Positions 34,264 to 44,659 are shown, counted from the first letter of the stretch. The stretch: DNA of 64,000 nucleotides from Armatimonadota bacterium (GCA_030601885.1 JAUWAU010000021.1:1-64000); one strand, 5' to 3'. Notes: a model not told the origin generated them from the letters alone. Numbers and translations are program-made.

Positions 34264-37179
34264 CTATTGCTTCTTCCATGTGACCGTCGGTAGTAGCTGC
34301 CACGTCTTTGCCGGGCGGGCTTCGAAGCCGGTGTGGCTGGTCTTGGTGAAGATGCGGGTGACGCCATCGAGGCTCTTCAAGCGTCTGATAGGATAGGCGC
34401 GTTGGATGTCGTCGTCGCCGGCGACGAACAGGGCGGTCCCCGCGGGCGCGGCCGCACGCGGCAGTTCGCCGGTGACCGCGAAGTATGATTCCCCCGCCTC
34501 GCTGCCCGCATCGATGACGTCGCCCGAGTACCGTGCGGCGGGGGATGAGAGATCCACTCCTTTGGCCTTCAACGTCGTGCCGCCTACGAGACATCCCGCC
34601 TCTGGTGCATCCCCGTTGATCAACACGACTGCAACGCGGCCGTCGGTGACTACTTCGCCCATCGGCGCTTTCACCGCTACCGTCTCCGGCGAGACCATGC
34701 TGACGATGACGTCTAGGCCCTCAGCCGAGTCTATGGCAAGAGCGATGGCGTCTTTCGGGGCGTCGTCTGGCAGCGGAAGCGCGCTCACGCCGCGGACCAG
34801 ACTGCTGACCTTCGGGCCGCCGGCGAACACGGTCGCGAAGATGTCGGTGCCGTTCTCGCCCACGCGGCGTCTGATGACGTACGGAAGCGTCGCGCCGCGG
34901 TCCGTGTTGCGATGGTCGCGCTGTCCCCAGCCGCCGCCAATGACCACCGTCTCGCCGTCTGCACCGGGGGACCATGCGCTGAACTGATAGTCGTCGTCTA
35001 CGTTCCAGGTGATGTGCCAGGAGGCGGAGGCCTGCGCGTGCTGGGCGCCCTCGAGCTCGGTGTAGTAGTCGGGGAGGGGTGCAGAGGCTACCCCCCCTGT
35101 TTTCCCCCCGTGAACGGAGGGGAGCGAAGGGCGAAGCTGAAGGCCGCTTACCTCGTAGTCGTTTCCAGGGCCGTGGAAGACGCACTCGCGCGCGTTGCCC
35201 CCGGCGGCGCGGAATATGTCCACGACGTATGCTCCCGCGTCTCCGTGGTCCACGAGGATGCATGTCCGGCGGTACTCCGTCGCCGGCTCGTATGCCTGCG
35301 ACGACGCCTCCATGATCTTCACGTGCGGCGTGACGGCGAAGATGTGGAAGCTGCCGCCGCGGCCGCGCGTGCGCTGCTCCTTGCCGTCGATCAGCACCAG
35401 GTTATGCGCGAACGTCCGGCGGGTGTAGTGCTTATCCGGATGATCCCAGAGGTAGCCCAGGTCTGAGAGCAGCTCGCGGCCGTCCTGCCAATAGTAGAGG
35501 TTCAGGCTGTCGAGGTGATGGTGTCCGCCCCAGTCGCTCGCGTTCAGCATGAGCAGCGCCTTTCGTCCGTGGTCGCCCGTGCGCACGTAGCCTTGGGCGA
35601 GGAAGGGGAAGACGACGTCGGGCAGACTCAGAGGCTTCACGGCGCGCGTCTCCAGCCCGGGCTCGCGATAGAAGATGGCCTCGCGGGGCGAGCCGCCGGC
35701 CAGATCCTCGCCCGCCAGCTCCTTGAGCAGCGCGATATGCTCGTCGGTCGGATAGGCAACGGCGATCAGCTCGGCGTACGATGCGCCGATGCGCGTGGTG
35801 CGATACGAGTCGGCCGACGGCGGATGCCGCAGATTGCCCTGCAGCGTCCAGATCAGGCCCTGCCAACAGTCGCCGTAGCGCGTGTCGCGGCAGGCGTTGA
35901 AGTGGTCGAGCCGACTCCCGTCCGGGGCAGCGTAGCCCTCCGGGTCCGAGTAGTCCCGAAAGGCGAGGCCGAAGGGGCGGATGCCGCTCATGGTCATCAT
36001 GGCGTACGCCGGCGACTCCGACGTGCCGCCGTCGGGGAGGAACCAGTCGTCAACCGTGTGCGTGAAGCCCTCGATGCCGAACCGCACCAGCCCGGGGTGT
36101 CCGACGCAGAGGCCGACCATAGCGGCGCCGGCGCGGTTGGAGACGGACTTGTTGTTGATGCGCGGATCGCACACCGCCAGGTACGTGCCCTCGAGCAGCA
36201 CGTCGCGCTCGATGCGGACCTGCTCGTCGCGGGAGTACACCGGGCCCTCCTCGTCCCGGGCGGTGCAGGTGAGATCGTAGGCTTCGGTCACGCGCGCCAC
36301 CCAGCGCCCGTCCTGGCCCGAGCTGCCGATGCGGCTGGCCGCCCAGTAACCGGCGTACAGCTTGCGATCGGGCTTGTTGGGTGGGTACACGATCTCATCG
36401 TTCGGCAGATCCGAGATGCGCTCGGCCGCCACGTGCGGATCGGTGTCACAGAACTCTCCATAGCCGTAGCCGGCGCGCACCAGGTACTTCGGGAGCACCT
36501 CGGCGAAGCGAAGCAGTATGGCCTTCCCCGCGCGAGCGTAGCGGGGGTCGTCGGTCAGGGCGTACGCGGTAGCGAGCGTCCCGAGCTGCCCGGTCACGTG
36601 CGACACCTTGTAGCGGCGAATCATGGCGGTGATGCTCGGCCGCGCCTTGGTGTAGCCGAAGCACTTGAACGTCTCGCCGCCGACGAAGCTGAAGCGCTGC
36701 CGCGGGTCCCATTTGCTCCGGACGACGATCTCCTCGGGGAACTCATCGTTGGGGAAGACGGTCTTGCAGACCCTGCACGTCAGCTTGTCCGGGTCGGAGG
36801 CCGACCAGCTCCATTGGCCGTTTGGATGCCAGGGGAGCCCTTTGGCACGACAGGCCGGGCAAGGACCGTAGCAGCCTGGCGTGGTCACTTCGAGCATGCG
36901 CTCCAGGTACGCCGGGTTGAGCTGGCCGGCGATGGCGTCGGCTGATTCGCGGAGGCGAGCCACATAGCCCTTGGCCCAGTCGTAGCGCTCGATGTTCTGG
37001 CGAGCGCGCTCGAGGTCCTCGGGCTTGATGGTCGTGGCGGGATGGATCACGCGGTCGCGGTACTTCTCCCAGTCGGACCAGTCGGTGGGCCCTTTGGACT
37101 GGGCAAGGGCCGGCGCGGTGAGCAGTGGGAGGATGGAGCTGAGGATGAGTGCGAGGGATAGTATGTCAGGGCGTGGCAT
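34264..37179 (-). CDS. Heparinase II/III-like polysaccharide lyase (secreted)
   Basis: 971-aa exported protein. Signal peptide about 1-27 (ending ALAQ). CPAC at 107-110 and CRVC at 135-138 form a CxxC pair typical of zinc-stabilised heparinase-II-like lyases. An alpha/alpha-toroid follows (about 150-500). A beta-sandwich domain starts at about 510 with ASDWGGHHHLDSLNLYYW and GRELLSDLGYLWD, the diagnostic heparinase II/III-like block, whose His residues are likely metal or catalytic ligands. RRTFAHNLVLIDGKEQ is also conserved. Such enzymes eliminate uronic-acid-linked polysaccharides (PL12, PL15, PL17 or PL21 type); which one is not decidable here. It is convergent with the sulfatase run and divergent from the GHL10-like gene. 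Confidence 0.85.
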   Translation of the reverse strand: MPRPDILSLALILSSILPLLTAPALAQSKGPTDWSDWEKYRDRVIHPATTIKPEDLERARQNIERYDWAKGYVARLRESADAIAGQLNPAYLERMLEVTTPGCYGPCPACRAKGLPWHPNGQWSWSASDPDKLTCRVCKTVFPNDEFPEEIVVRSKWDPRQRFSFVGGETFKCFGYTKARPSITAMIRRYKVSHVTGQLGTLATAYALTDDPRYARAGKAILLRFAEVLPKYLVRAGYGYGEFCDTDPHVAAERISDLPNDEIVYPPNKPDRKLYAGYWAASRIGSSGQDGRWVARVTEAYDLTCTARDEEGPVYSRDEQVRIERDVLLEGTYLAVCDPRINNKSVSNRAGAAMVGLCVGHPGLVRFGIEGFTHTVDDWFLPDGGTSESPAYAMMTMSGIRPFGLAFRDYSDPEGYAAPDGSRLDHFNACRDTRYGDCWQGLIWTLQGNLRHPPSADSYRTTRIGASYAELIAVAYPTDEHIALLKELAGEDLAGGSPREAIFYREPGLETRAVKPLSLPDVVFPFLAQGYVRTGDHGRKALLMLNASDWGGHHHLDSLNLYYWQDGRELLSDLGYLWDHPDKHYTRRTFAHNLVLIDGKEQRTRGRGGSFHIFAVTPHVKIMEASSQAYEPATEYRRTCILVDHGDAGAYVVDIFRAAGGNARECVFHGPGNDYEVSGLQLRPSLPSVHGGKTGGVASAPLPDYYTELEGAQHAQASASWHITWNVDDDYQFSAWSPGADGETVVIGGGWGQRDHRNTDRGATLPYVIRRRVGENGTDIFATVFAGGPKVSSLVRGVSALPLPDDAPKDAIALAIDSAEGLDVIVSMVSPETVAVKAPMGEVVTDGRVAVVLINGDAPEAGCLVGGTTLKAKGVDLSSPAARYSGDVIDAGSEAGESYFAVTGELPRAAAPAGTALFVAGDDDIQRAYPIRRLKSLDGVTRIFTKTSHTGFEARPAKTWQLLPTVTWKKQ

Positions 37180-37346
37180 GTTGCATCGCCGTCCTCTCGG
37201 GCGGGTGTTCAGTGGCGCAGTGTTCGCCGGGCGTGGGTGTTGGCCTGCATGGAGTGGAGCGGAGGATGGAGGGCGTCGCGAAAGGAACAGTGGCCGGCGA
37301 TGGACGAGCCACCTGGTCGAGATGAGACGAGGAGGAATCGGCGGGC

Positions 37347-39383
37347 ATGAGAGTATGTGTTGTTGCCATCGCGTTGATCGTGTGCGGGGGGGCGTTTGCC
37401 CAGACGTGTAAGGTGGGCGTGTTCGACACCAAGCTCACGGGCGGGCAGGGGGCATCCTCGCAGGGATTCCTGGCGGCTTTCGAGGGCCTGCCCGACTACA
37501 CGGCCGAGGCGCTGGATGGGCTCGATCTGGGCGTGCTGTTTCAGTATGACATCGTAATCCTCTACGACATGCACAAGCCCGGGCGCGTCACCGAGACGTG
37601 GCGGGAGAACCTCGAGCGCTTCGTGCGGGCCGGCGGCTCCATACTGAGCATCTACCACCAGCATCTGTTCCCGAGCATAGGCCCCGGTGTGCTGAAGGTA
37701 TACGTGCGCGACGTGCGCCCGGTGGGCGAGCATCCGATCACGGAGGGCATCTCGGAGTTCAGGACCGACTGGGGCGACCATATCATCCTGCGGCCGGGCG
37801 GCGCTGCCACGCTGTTCCTCGAGAACGCGGACGGCCAGCCGGTGGCGGCATGTGGGCGTCTGGGCCAGGGCAGGCTGATCGACTGCGGGCTGGCCCTCGG
37901 GATTTCGAGGGGCTGGCAAGGAAGCAAAGCGCCCGCGGGGATGGAGGCGAAGCTGCTGCACAACATGCTCAGGTGGCTCCAGCCTGAGGAGCGCTGGCCC
38001 GCCCGTCTCGCCGCCTACGTGCCCGAGCCGTCGCTGAACGCATGGCTGGAGCCGAGGTTCGTCCGGCAGCCGCAGCCGGTCGTGCTTCGCGTCAAGGGGA
38101 TCGTCCGCGGGGCCGGTCAAGCCGGGCGCGCTGAGTTGGTGCTTGTGGGGCCGGGCGAGCGGCGAACGGAGAGCCCGGGATTGCTCGATGCACAGCCAGT
38201 GCCCGGCGCGGATCTCGGCGAGGTGGACGCGACCATAAACATGCCCACGGACGGGCTGCCGTCGGGTGTGGCGAGGGCCACCTACACGGTGAACGCCGGC
38301 GGGCGTGAGTTCGAAGGCGAAACGGAGGTGCGACTGGTGCGCACAGAGCCGCCAGCAAGAGAGTTCCGAGCGTTCTGGTATCACGCCCGCGAGGATCGGC
38401 TGCCCGCCGAGGTGATGCCACGCATCAAGGCTTGCGGCTTCAATGCGGTGATCCCGCGAAGCTCGGGTGGAACGGGGGCGTTCTACCTATCCAAGGTGCT
38501 GCCCGACGTGCAGAACATCCTGGGCGAGGAGGACTGGCTGCAGAACTGCATCGAGCACGCGCATGCAAACGGCCTCCAGGTGCATCCGTATCGGAACTGC
38601 TTCATCATGGAGGGCCGGGCGAGCACCGATACCATCGCGAGGTTCCGCGCCGACGGCCGTCTGCAGATCGCGCCGGACGGGCGGCCGCTTGACTGGATGT
38701 GCCCGAGCCAGGAGCTCAATCGGCAGGTGGAGCTGGCCGCCGCCACCGAGTTCGTCCGCGACTACGACGTGGACGGCTTTCAGTTCGACTTCATCCGCTA
38801 TCCGAATGCGTCGGGGTGCTTCTGCCCGAGGTGTCGCGAGAAGTTCGAGCGGGAGATGGGAGAGAGCGTCGAGAACTGGCCGGGGGACGTCGTCGAGGGC
38901 GGGAAGCTCTTCGAGCGGTACACCGAGTTTCGCCAGCAGCAAATCACCGACACCGTGAAGATGGTCTCGAAGGCGATCCGCGAGATTAACCCGAAGGTGA
39001 AGATATCTGCCGCCGTGTTTAGAGATTATGCCCGGGACTCGATCAGCGTGGGACAGGACTGGGTGACGTGGGCGAAAGAGGGGTACATCGATTTCCTGTG
39101 CCCGATGGATTACACGGACGATGTGGAGATGCTCGACGCCTGGGTGCGCGATCAGGTGGCGCGGGTCGGCGAGTACGTGCCCGTCTGCGCGGGTCTGGGG
39201 CTGGCCGCGAGCCGAACCCGGATGAAGACGCCCGAGGACATGGCTCTACAGATCGACATCGCCCGTCAGGCGGGCTGCAAGGGTTTCGTTCTGTTCGCCT
39301 GGCACCCAGGGTGCGATGAAAACATCGTCCTGCCCCAGCGCAACGACGCGCTTGCGGGGAGTCCGTCCATACCGTGGGGTTAA
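37347..39383 (+). CDS. Secreted GHL10-type (family 10-like) glycosidase with GATase-like N-terminus
   Basis: 678-aa exported protein. Signal peptide about 1-19 (ending AFAQ). Residues 20-220 resemble a ThuA or class-I GATase-like sensor domain (YDIVILYDMHKPGRV, FVRAGGSILSIYHQH, GRLIDCGLALG). About 225-340 is a beta-sandwich. About 345-670 is the TIM barrel of the glycosyl-hydrolase-like 10 (YngK/DUF187) family, with EFRAFWYHAREDRLP, VDGFQFDFIRYPNASGCFCP and DFLCPMDYTDD. CFCPRCREKFE is a Cys pair often seen in this family. The substrate is unknown. A very good GAGGAGG precedes the ATG. It begins a plus-strand run of four genes. Confidence 0.8.
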   Translation: MRVCVVAIALIVCGGAFAQTCKVGVFDTKLTGGQGASSQGFLAAFEGLPDYTAEALDGLDLGVLFQYDIVILYDMHKPGRVTETWRENLERFVRAGGSILSIYHQHLFPSIGPGVLKVYVRDVRPVGEHPITEGISEFRTDWGDHIILRPGGAATLFLENADGQPVAACGRLGQGRLIDCGLALGISRGWQGSKAPAGMEAKLLHNMLRWLQPEERWPARLAAYVPEPSLNAWLEPRFVRQPQPVVLRVKGIVRGAGQAGRAELVLVGPGERRTESPGLLDAQPVPGADLGEVDATINMPTDGLPSGVARATYTVNAGGREFEGETEVRLVRTEPPAREFRAFWYHAREDRLPAEVMPRIKACGFNAVIPRSSGGTGAFYLSKVLPDVQNILGEEDWLQNCIEHAHANGLQVHPYRNCFIMEGRASTDTIARFRADGRLQIAPDGRPLDWMCPSQELNRQVELAAATEFVRDYDVDGFQFDFIRYPNASGCFCPRCREKFEREMGESVENWPGDVVEGGKLFERYTEFRQQQITDTVKMVSKAIREINPKVKISAAVFRDYARDSISVGQDWVTWAKEGYIDFLCPMDYTDDVEMLDAWVRDQVARVGEYVPVCAGLGLAASRTRMKTPEDMALQIDIARQAGCKGFVLFAWHPGCDENIVLPQRNDALAGSPSIPWG

Positions 39384-39427
39384 TGCCCGGGGCCTCCTTA
39401 CCTCAGAATTGCCCTTCGGAGCCGCCA

Positions 39428-41008
39428 ATGGAAACGAGGAGTCTCGCTGGAGTGATATGCATGGGCGTGCCGCTCATTGCGTTAGCCGTCGGCGCAACTT
39501 GCTGCGCGGCCGATGATGGGTGGTTCACGGAGCCCGAGGCGCCGGGTCGGCACATCAATCTCACGCCCGAAAGTCTGAGGGCCGTCGAGCCCTTCGGCTC
39601 AGACCAGCCGATCGTCGGCACGTATTTGTTCTACTGGTACGACGTATACTCCGGCGCGCACGTGACGTATGCCGACGGCGGCGATGCGTGCACCACGCAT
39701 CCGGCGACGTGGGAGGACTACAGCTTCCATTCCACGCGCTGGTGGCGGGAGCAGCTCAAGGACATCGCGGCGGCGGGGATGGATTTCGCCGCGCCGGTGT
39801 ACTGGGGTTACCCCGAGGCGTACGATACGTGGTCTTTCGTTGGGCTTCCACATCTCGTGCGCGCGTGTGACTACATGAAACGGATCGGCGAGGCGTGCCC
39901 GAAGATCGCGCTCTTCTACGACACCAGCACCCTTCGGCACAACAAGTTCGGCCGACGCATTGATCTCTCCACCGACGACGGCAAGGCGTGGTTCTACTGC
40001 TCCATCCGCGACTTCTTCAGCTTCGTCCCTCCGCGGCACTGGGCGGCGATCGAGGGGCGGCCCATCATCCTGCTGTACTCGCCGAGCTTTGCCGCCAGAC
40101 AGGACCCGGCGCTGTTCCCCTACGTGCGGGAGCGCTTCCGCAAGAACTTCGGTGTCAATCCCCACATCATCAAGCAGACGGCGTGGCAGGGAGAGGGGGA
40201 CAACACGTGCGAGTGGGGCGGAGCGCTCGGGCTGAAGCTGGCGGGCTGCGCGGCGCTGGGGCCTGGCTACGATCACTCCGCCGTACGGGGCCGGCAGCCG
40301 CTCGTGCGCGACCGGGAAGACGGGGCGCTCTACAGGCGCAATTGGGAGAAGCTCCTGCGGCTCAACCCGCAGCGGCGTCCCAATATCGTGATGGTGGAGA
40401 CCTGGAACGAGTTCCACGAGGGCACCGACGTGGCGCACTCGCGCGAATACGGGCGGCAGTACATCGAGCTGACCCGGAAGTACGCCGACTTGTTACACGC
40501 CAATGCGCAGGTCGCCGGGATCAGCGGTCCGTACAGCGATGCCCAGTCGGTTTCGAGCACCTTTGGTGAGCGTGGCCAGGACGGCGGCATTCGGGTGCCC
40601 TCGAGCGGCGACGGTATCACGAAGCTGACCGAGCTCGGCGGCAGGCGGTGCGTCCAGAGCGCTCCGAGTAACTGGGGCGGTAAGTACATCTACTTTGAGC
40701 TCCACGACAGCTTCGCCTTCGACCTCGACCCGCAGCCGATGACGATTACCCTCGAATACTACGACCGCGGGTGCCACAGCTTTGCGCTGGAGTACGACTC
40801 CCTCGACCCGAAGGGCTCCGTCCGAGACGGCGCCTTCAAGGCAAATCGGGAGATCACCATCGGCGGCACGAACGCGTGGAACACGGTCACCTTCACGATC
40901 AGTGACGCCCGCTTTGCGAATCGGTGTAATGGAGCGGACTTCCGGTTGGCCCTCACCGGGCCGGGGGAGCTATCCATCTCTCGGGCGACCGTTGCCAAGG
41001 CCCGATAG
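39428..41008 (+). CDS. Secreted GH99/GH71-like (DUF5010) glycosidase
   Basis: 526-aa exported protein. The start at 39428 gives METRSLAGVICMGVPLIALA, a signal peptide with GGAG a few bases upstream; an in-frame start 54 bases earlier was rejected. The catalytic part (about 40-380) has PIVGTYLFYWYDVYSGAH, WWREQLKDIAAAGMDFAAPVYWG and MVETWNEFHEGTDVAHSREYG, the last being the GH99-like block with adjacent acidic residues. About 400-520 is a jelly-roll, likely a carbohydrate-binding module (YFELHDSFAFD, TITLEYYDRG). The DUF5010 family is poorly characterised, so an endo-alpha-glycosidase role is only suggested. The lyase gene follows 12 bases downstream. Confidence 0.75.
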   Translation: METRSLAGVICMGVPLIALAVGATCCAADDGWFTEPEAPGRHINLTPESLRAVEPFGSDQPIVGTYLFYWYDVYSGAHVTYADGGDACTTHPATWEDYSFHSTRWWREQLKDIAAAGMDFAAPVYWGYPEAYDTWSFVGLPHLVRACDYMKRIGEACPKIALFYDTSTLRHNKFGRRIDLSTDDGKAWFYCSIRDFFSFVPPRHWAAIEGRPIILLYSPSFAARQDPALFPYVRERFRKNFGVNPHIIKQTAWQGEGDNTCEWGGALGLKLAGCAALGPGYDHSAVRGRQPLVRDREDGALYRRNWEKLLRLNPQRRPNIVMVETWNEFHEGTDVAHSREYGRQYIELTRKYADLLHANAQVAGISGPYSDAQSVSSTFGERGQDGGIRVPSSGDGITKLTELGGRRCVQSAPSNWGGKYIYFELHDSFAFDLDPQPMTITLEYYDRGCHSFALEYDSLDPKGSVRDGAFKANREITIGGTNAWNTVTFTISDARFANRCNGADFRLALTGPGELSISRATVAKAR

Positions 41009-41020
41009 GGAGGTACAGTC

Positions 41021-43606
41021 GTGGAAATGCTTCGTGTTGTCGTGTTCACAGGTATGGTGCTGACAGGCGTGGGCCTTTGCGCTGCCTCCGCCGACGTGAT
41101 CGGTGAGGATGCGCTGCTGGAGATCGACACGCGCATCCACTACGCCCACTTCCTTGGGTTTCGGCCCGGAGACGGGCAAGTCTGCGAGGTGAATCCGCCG
41201 AGGTTCAGTTGGCCGTACGTGCCTGAGCACATAGCCCCCGAGTCGCCGATGCCCAGGACGGTCTTCACGCTGCAGATCTCGCGGAGCGCCGATTTCGCCG
41301 ACCTCGAGGTCGATGTCAGCGGCTTCGCGTACAACTTCTACAACGCGCTCCCGTCGCTCAAGGGCCGCGGGCCGTGGCATTGGCGCGTCGGCTATCAACC
41401 GCCGGAGGGCGGCAAGGTGCAGTGGAGCGCGGTGCGGACGTTCACCATCGCCCCGGATGCCGTCGAATGGGATCGGACGATCATCAATCGGATGGGCGAG
41501 TATCTCAAGGGCCACCCGCGTATTCTCTTCACGCGCGAGACGTGGCCGCAGATTCGCAAGCTTCGGGACACCGACGAGATCAGCGCGGAGGTGTTCGGCC
41601 ACATCATCCGCTCCGCCGACGGGGCGATGGCGAGGTTCTGGTGGGATGAGTTCCCGGAGGACGATCAACAGCGTTTTCGCGGAGGCACGACCAAGTTTGA
41701 GGGCTCGAAGGTATACGCCCAGATCGGCAGCGGCCTGCTGACCGTCGCCTTTGCCCACAAGTTGACGGGCGACCCGAAGTACGGCGGCGCCAAGCAGCGC
41801 CTCCTCAAGCTCGCGTCCTGGCCCCCAGGTGGCTTCGCCTCGCCCGAGGGGCTCGGCAAGGTGGACGCCAAGAACACCACGGCGATCACTACGCAACTGG
41901 GCCTGTACTTCGACTGGTTCTACGATGAGCTAAGCGAGTCCGAGCGGAAGGTCATCCTGGACTCGCTCCGGTGGCGCATCGATCATACGTTGAACAACTA
42001 CTCCTGGGGCAGGAAGGGTGGCATCAACCGAGGCGGCATCTCCGGATTCACCAGCAGCCATCCCTTTGAGAACACCTACTGGATGCTGCCGGGCGCACTC
42101 GCCACCTACGAGCACCTCGAAATCGCGCGGGACGCCGTCGAGGTCGGCCTGAACTTCCTGACCGGCGTCACCAATTCCATGGGCCCGGAGGAAGCCTGGA
42201 ACGAGGGCATGGCCTACGGGGGCTGGAAGTTCGGGACGACGCTCGAGGCGACCATGTTCGCCCACCTCACTGTGCCTGAGCTGCACCTCGAGCGCAACCC
42301 CTTCTACCGACGCATTGGCGCATTCTTCCGCCACCTGACGCCGCTGGGGCTGGAGTTCTGCTCCTTCGGCAATAACTGCGTCAACCCCGACATCTATCGG
42401 CGCAACCACAACGGCAACTTCAGAAAGCTGGCCTATCTCATCGGTGACGGCCGGCTGATGGCCGGCTGGGAGCACTGCCACCAGAGAGAGGGCGGCACCC
42501 GCGGCTTCGGCGCGCCGTGGATCGAGTACGTCCTGCCGTACTACGGCGAGGCGCCAGAGCCGACACTCGAGGCAGAACACAACTTGCTCCTGCCGGTCGC
42601 CGGGTGGGTCTTGGCAAACACACAGCCGCCGTCGGATCCGGAGGCGTACGATGACGCGGTGGGGATGCTCTTCCACTGCCGTCCGCGGGGCGGGTACAGC
42701 CACTCGTTCTTCAACGAGAACACCTTCGACATCTTCGCCTACGGCTCGGTCATCGCCAGCCACGGCGGCGGGTCGTCCAACCGCAACATGCACTCACGCA
42801 ACTCCATGAGCCACAACGTGGTGCTCATCAACGGCATCGGACAGCGGCAGGACAAGCTCGATCCCGCTCACCCATGGGCCGGGCGCATCGCAGCGTATGA
42901 GGAATCCGAGGATTACGTGTACTGGGCCGGGGATGCGACGCATGCCTATCAGGGGATCCCGGAACTTCGGTGGGCCATCCGCCACGTGCTTCTCGTGCGC
43001 GGGCGATACTTCGTTATCTTCGACGATCTGGGGCTGGATCCGACGGCCGATCCGGCCCGGTTCTCGTGGCTGTGGCACGTGCGGCAGGACGTGCCGGTGG
43101 AAGTGGCGGAGGGCGAAACGCCGGGTATCCGGTACAAGGTGCGCCAGACGGAGGTACTGGTCTCGCACCTGCTCGGCGGGCGCGATCTGGAGTTGGTCAA
43201 TCTGCGCGACCTGGGCGCGTACGAGAACCCCGTCACCGGCGAGAACATCCTGGGCGGGACGCGCACGAGCGTGGAGAGCAAAGCGCGGGGGGCGCTGGGT
43301 GGCCACGGCATGAACAACGTCTGGGTGACGAATCGGACGCCGGCGCGCGAGTATCAATTCCTGGCCGTGGTGCTCCCCTGGCGCGAGGGCGACAAGCCGC
43401 CGGCACTGAGGCAACTCGGCGACCGGCGCTTCTCTGTGTCGTGGGCCGATGGCGTCACTGACCGGGTTTACTTCGGCGGCGATGGGGACGCCGGAGCCGA
43501 TATTGGCATCGACTATGAAGCCATACGCGCCGGCGCGAAGGCCCGCGAGGCGAAGTTCCTGGAGCGGTGGGCAGCGAAAGGCCCGGCAGCGCCGCCGATT
43601 CCATAA
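41021..43606 (+). CDS. Secreted DUF4962/heparinase II/III-like lyase
   Basis: 861-aa exported protein. Signal peptide about 1-24 (ending CAASA). A fibronectin-like or DUF4962-type domain (about 30-145) has NPPRFSWPYVPEH and TLQISRSADFADLEVD. An alpha/alpha-toroid (about 150-540) has HPRILFTRETWPQIRKL, NNYSWGRKGG and EAWNEGMAYGGWKFG. A heparinase II/III-like beta domain (about 545-850) has MLFHCRPRGGYSHSFFNENT and MHSRNSMSHNVVLINGIGQ. The His and Asn residues in those two blocks fit a uronate-lyase active site. GTG at 41021 was preferred over ATG at 41027 because GGGAGGT lies six bases before it. It follows the GH99-like gene by 12 bases. Confidence 0.83.
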   Translation: MEMLRVVVFTGMVLTGVGLCAASADVIGEDALLEIDTRIHYAHFLGFRPGDGQVCEVNPPRFSWPYVPEHIAPESPMPRTVFTLQISRSADFADLEVDVSGFAYNFYNALPSLKGRGPWHWRVGYQPPEGGKVQWSAVRTFTIAPDAVEWDRTIINRMGEYLKGHPRILFTRETWPQIRKLRDTDEISAEVFGHIIRSADGAMARFWWDEFPEDDQQRFRGGTTKFEGSKVYAQIGSGLLTVAFAHKLTGDPKYGGAKQRLLKLASWPPGGFASPEGLGKVDAKNTTAITTQLGLYFDWFYDELSESERKVILDSLRWRIDHTLNNYSWGRKGGINRGGISGFTSSHPFENTYWMLPGALATYEHLEIARDAVEVGLNFLTGVTNSMGPEEAWNEGMAYGGWKFGTTLEATMFAHLTVPELHLERNPFYRRIGAFFRHLTPLGLEFCSFGNNCVNPDIYRRNHNGNFRKLAYLIGDGRLMAGWEHCHQREGGTRGFGAPWIEYVLPYYGEAPEPTLEAEHNLLLPVAGWVLANTQPPSDPEAYDDAVGMLFHCRPRGGYSHSFFNENTFDIFAYGSVIASHGGGSSNRNMHSRNSMSHNVVLINGIGQRQDKLDPAHPWAGRIAAYEESEDYVYWAGDATHAYQGIPELRWAIRHVLLVRGRYFVIFDDLGLDPTADPARFSWLWHVRQDVPVEVAEGETPGIRYKVRQTEVLVSHLLGGRDLELVNLRDLGAYENPVTGENILGGTRTSVESKARGALGGHGMNNVWVTNRTPAREYQFLAVVLPWREGDKPPALRQLGDRRFSVSWADGVTDRVYFGGDGDAGADIGIDYEAIRAGAKAREAKFLERWAAKGPAAPPIP

Positions 43607-43649
43607 CGCACAGACACGCGCCGGAGGAATTGGGAGAGTTGGGGTGAAG

Positions 43650-43850
43650 GTCTGCCAGGCACGGCCGGGTGGCACTGGTAGCTTGCTACCAGTGCGTTGC
43701 TGCACCCGGAGGCCGCACGGGTTGATCCCGTGCGGGATGCCGCTTGCTACTCTGCGAGCCTACTCCGCCGAAGCAGCCCCGGCTGCGAAGGCCGGAAGTA
43801 GCTCGCTACGTAGCACGAGTCAGACAGGCACAAGCAACCCGTGCCACCCG
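43650..43850 (+). repeat. Hairpin-rich interspersed repeat cluster (CTTCAGACAGG family, diverged)
   Basis: Contains a near-perfect hairpin at 43,672-43,695 (GCACTGGTAG, loop CTTG, CTACCAGTGC). Further on are CACGGGTTGATCCCGTG, a CTACGTAG palindrome and the family end CAGACAGGCACAAGCAACCC. It fills most of the 267-base gap before the amidohydrolase gene. I see no gene in it. Confidence 0.55.
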
Positions 43851-43873
43851 GGTCTTTCAGGGAGGCGTAAAGA

Positions 43874-44659
43874 TTGATCATCGACTTCCACGTGCACGTG
43901 TCGGATCGCGAGGGATGCACCGAGGAGCTGCTCAAGGCCATGGACGAGAACGGCATCGACATGGCCGTGATCTTCGACTGCGGCAACAACGAGACGGCGT
44001 TCAACATGCAGAAGGCCCATCCGGATCGCTTCATTCCCTTCGGGTATATCCGGTGGGGCGCCGACGATCCGAGCGGGATCGATGAGCTGGTGGATCAGGG
44101 GGCCAAGGGGCTCAAGGTGATTCGGCCGACGATGAACTATAACGATCCGCGGCTCTTTCCCTACTACGCCAAGGCCGAGCAGCATGGCCTGCCGACGCTG
44201 ATGCACACAGGGATCGTGGCGCGGGGCAAGCCGGATGTGCCCAGCTACGACGACACCAGCCGGATGCAGGCGATCTGGCTCGACGGGCCGTGCCGGATGT
44301 TCCCGAGGCTCAACATCATCGTCGCCCACATGGGCAATCCGGCCCACGAGGACGCCGGCATGATGGCCCGCTGGCACCCGAATTTCTACTACGACCTGTC
44401 GGGCTCCAGCCTGCTGCACCGCTCGCACCAGTTCTTCCGCGAGCTGTTCTGGTGGGACAAGGAGACGCGTTTCTCGAGGCGCAATCCGTGGCGGCCGTTC
44501 GAGAAGATGGTGTTCGCCACCGACGAGCCGTACGAGCAGATGCACGAGCCGATGGCGGAGCAGCGGGCGCTGCTGGAGGCGCTGGATCAGCCGCAGGAGA
44601 TCATCGATAAGGTCTTCGGCGGCACGGCGGCTAAGCTGCTGAAGCTGGAGGAGTCATAG
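43874..44659 (+). CDS. Amidohydrolase-2 family metal-dependent hydrolase
   Basis: 261-aa TIM-barrel protein of the amidohydrolase-2 (ACMSD/decarboxylase) family, which hydrolyses or decarboxylates small organic substrates. It starts MIIDFHVHV, with His6 and His8 as the first metal ligands. It continues TLMHTGIV, IVAHMGNPAHED (further metal His) and FATDEPYEQM (Asp). The start is a TTG at 43874 with GGAGG eight bases upstream, read as Met; no ATG would keep the HxH motif. No signal peptide, so it is cytoplasmic. It follows the secreted lyase on the same strand, perhaps to process a monomer or lactone from the degraded polymer; that is inference. Confidence 0.85.
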   Translation: MIIDFHVHVSDREGCTEELLKAMDENGIDMAVIFDCGNNETAFNMQKAHPDRFIPFGYIRWGADDPSGIDELVDQGAKGLKVIRPTMNYNDPRLFPYYAKAEQHGLPTLMHTGIVARGKPDVPSYDDTSRMQAIWLDGPCRMFPRLNIIVAHMGNPAHEDAGMMARWHPNFYYDLSGSSLLHRSHQFFRELFWWDKETRFSRRNPWRPFEKMVFATDEPYEQMHEPMAEQRALLEALDQPQEIIDKVFGGTAAKLLKLEES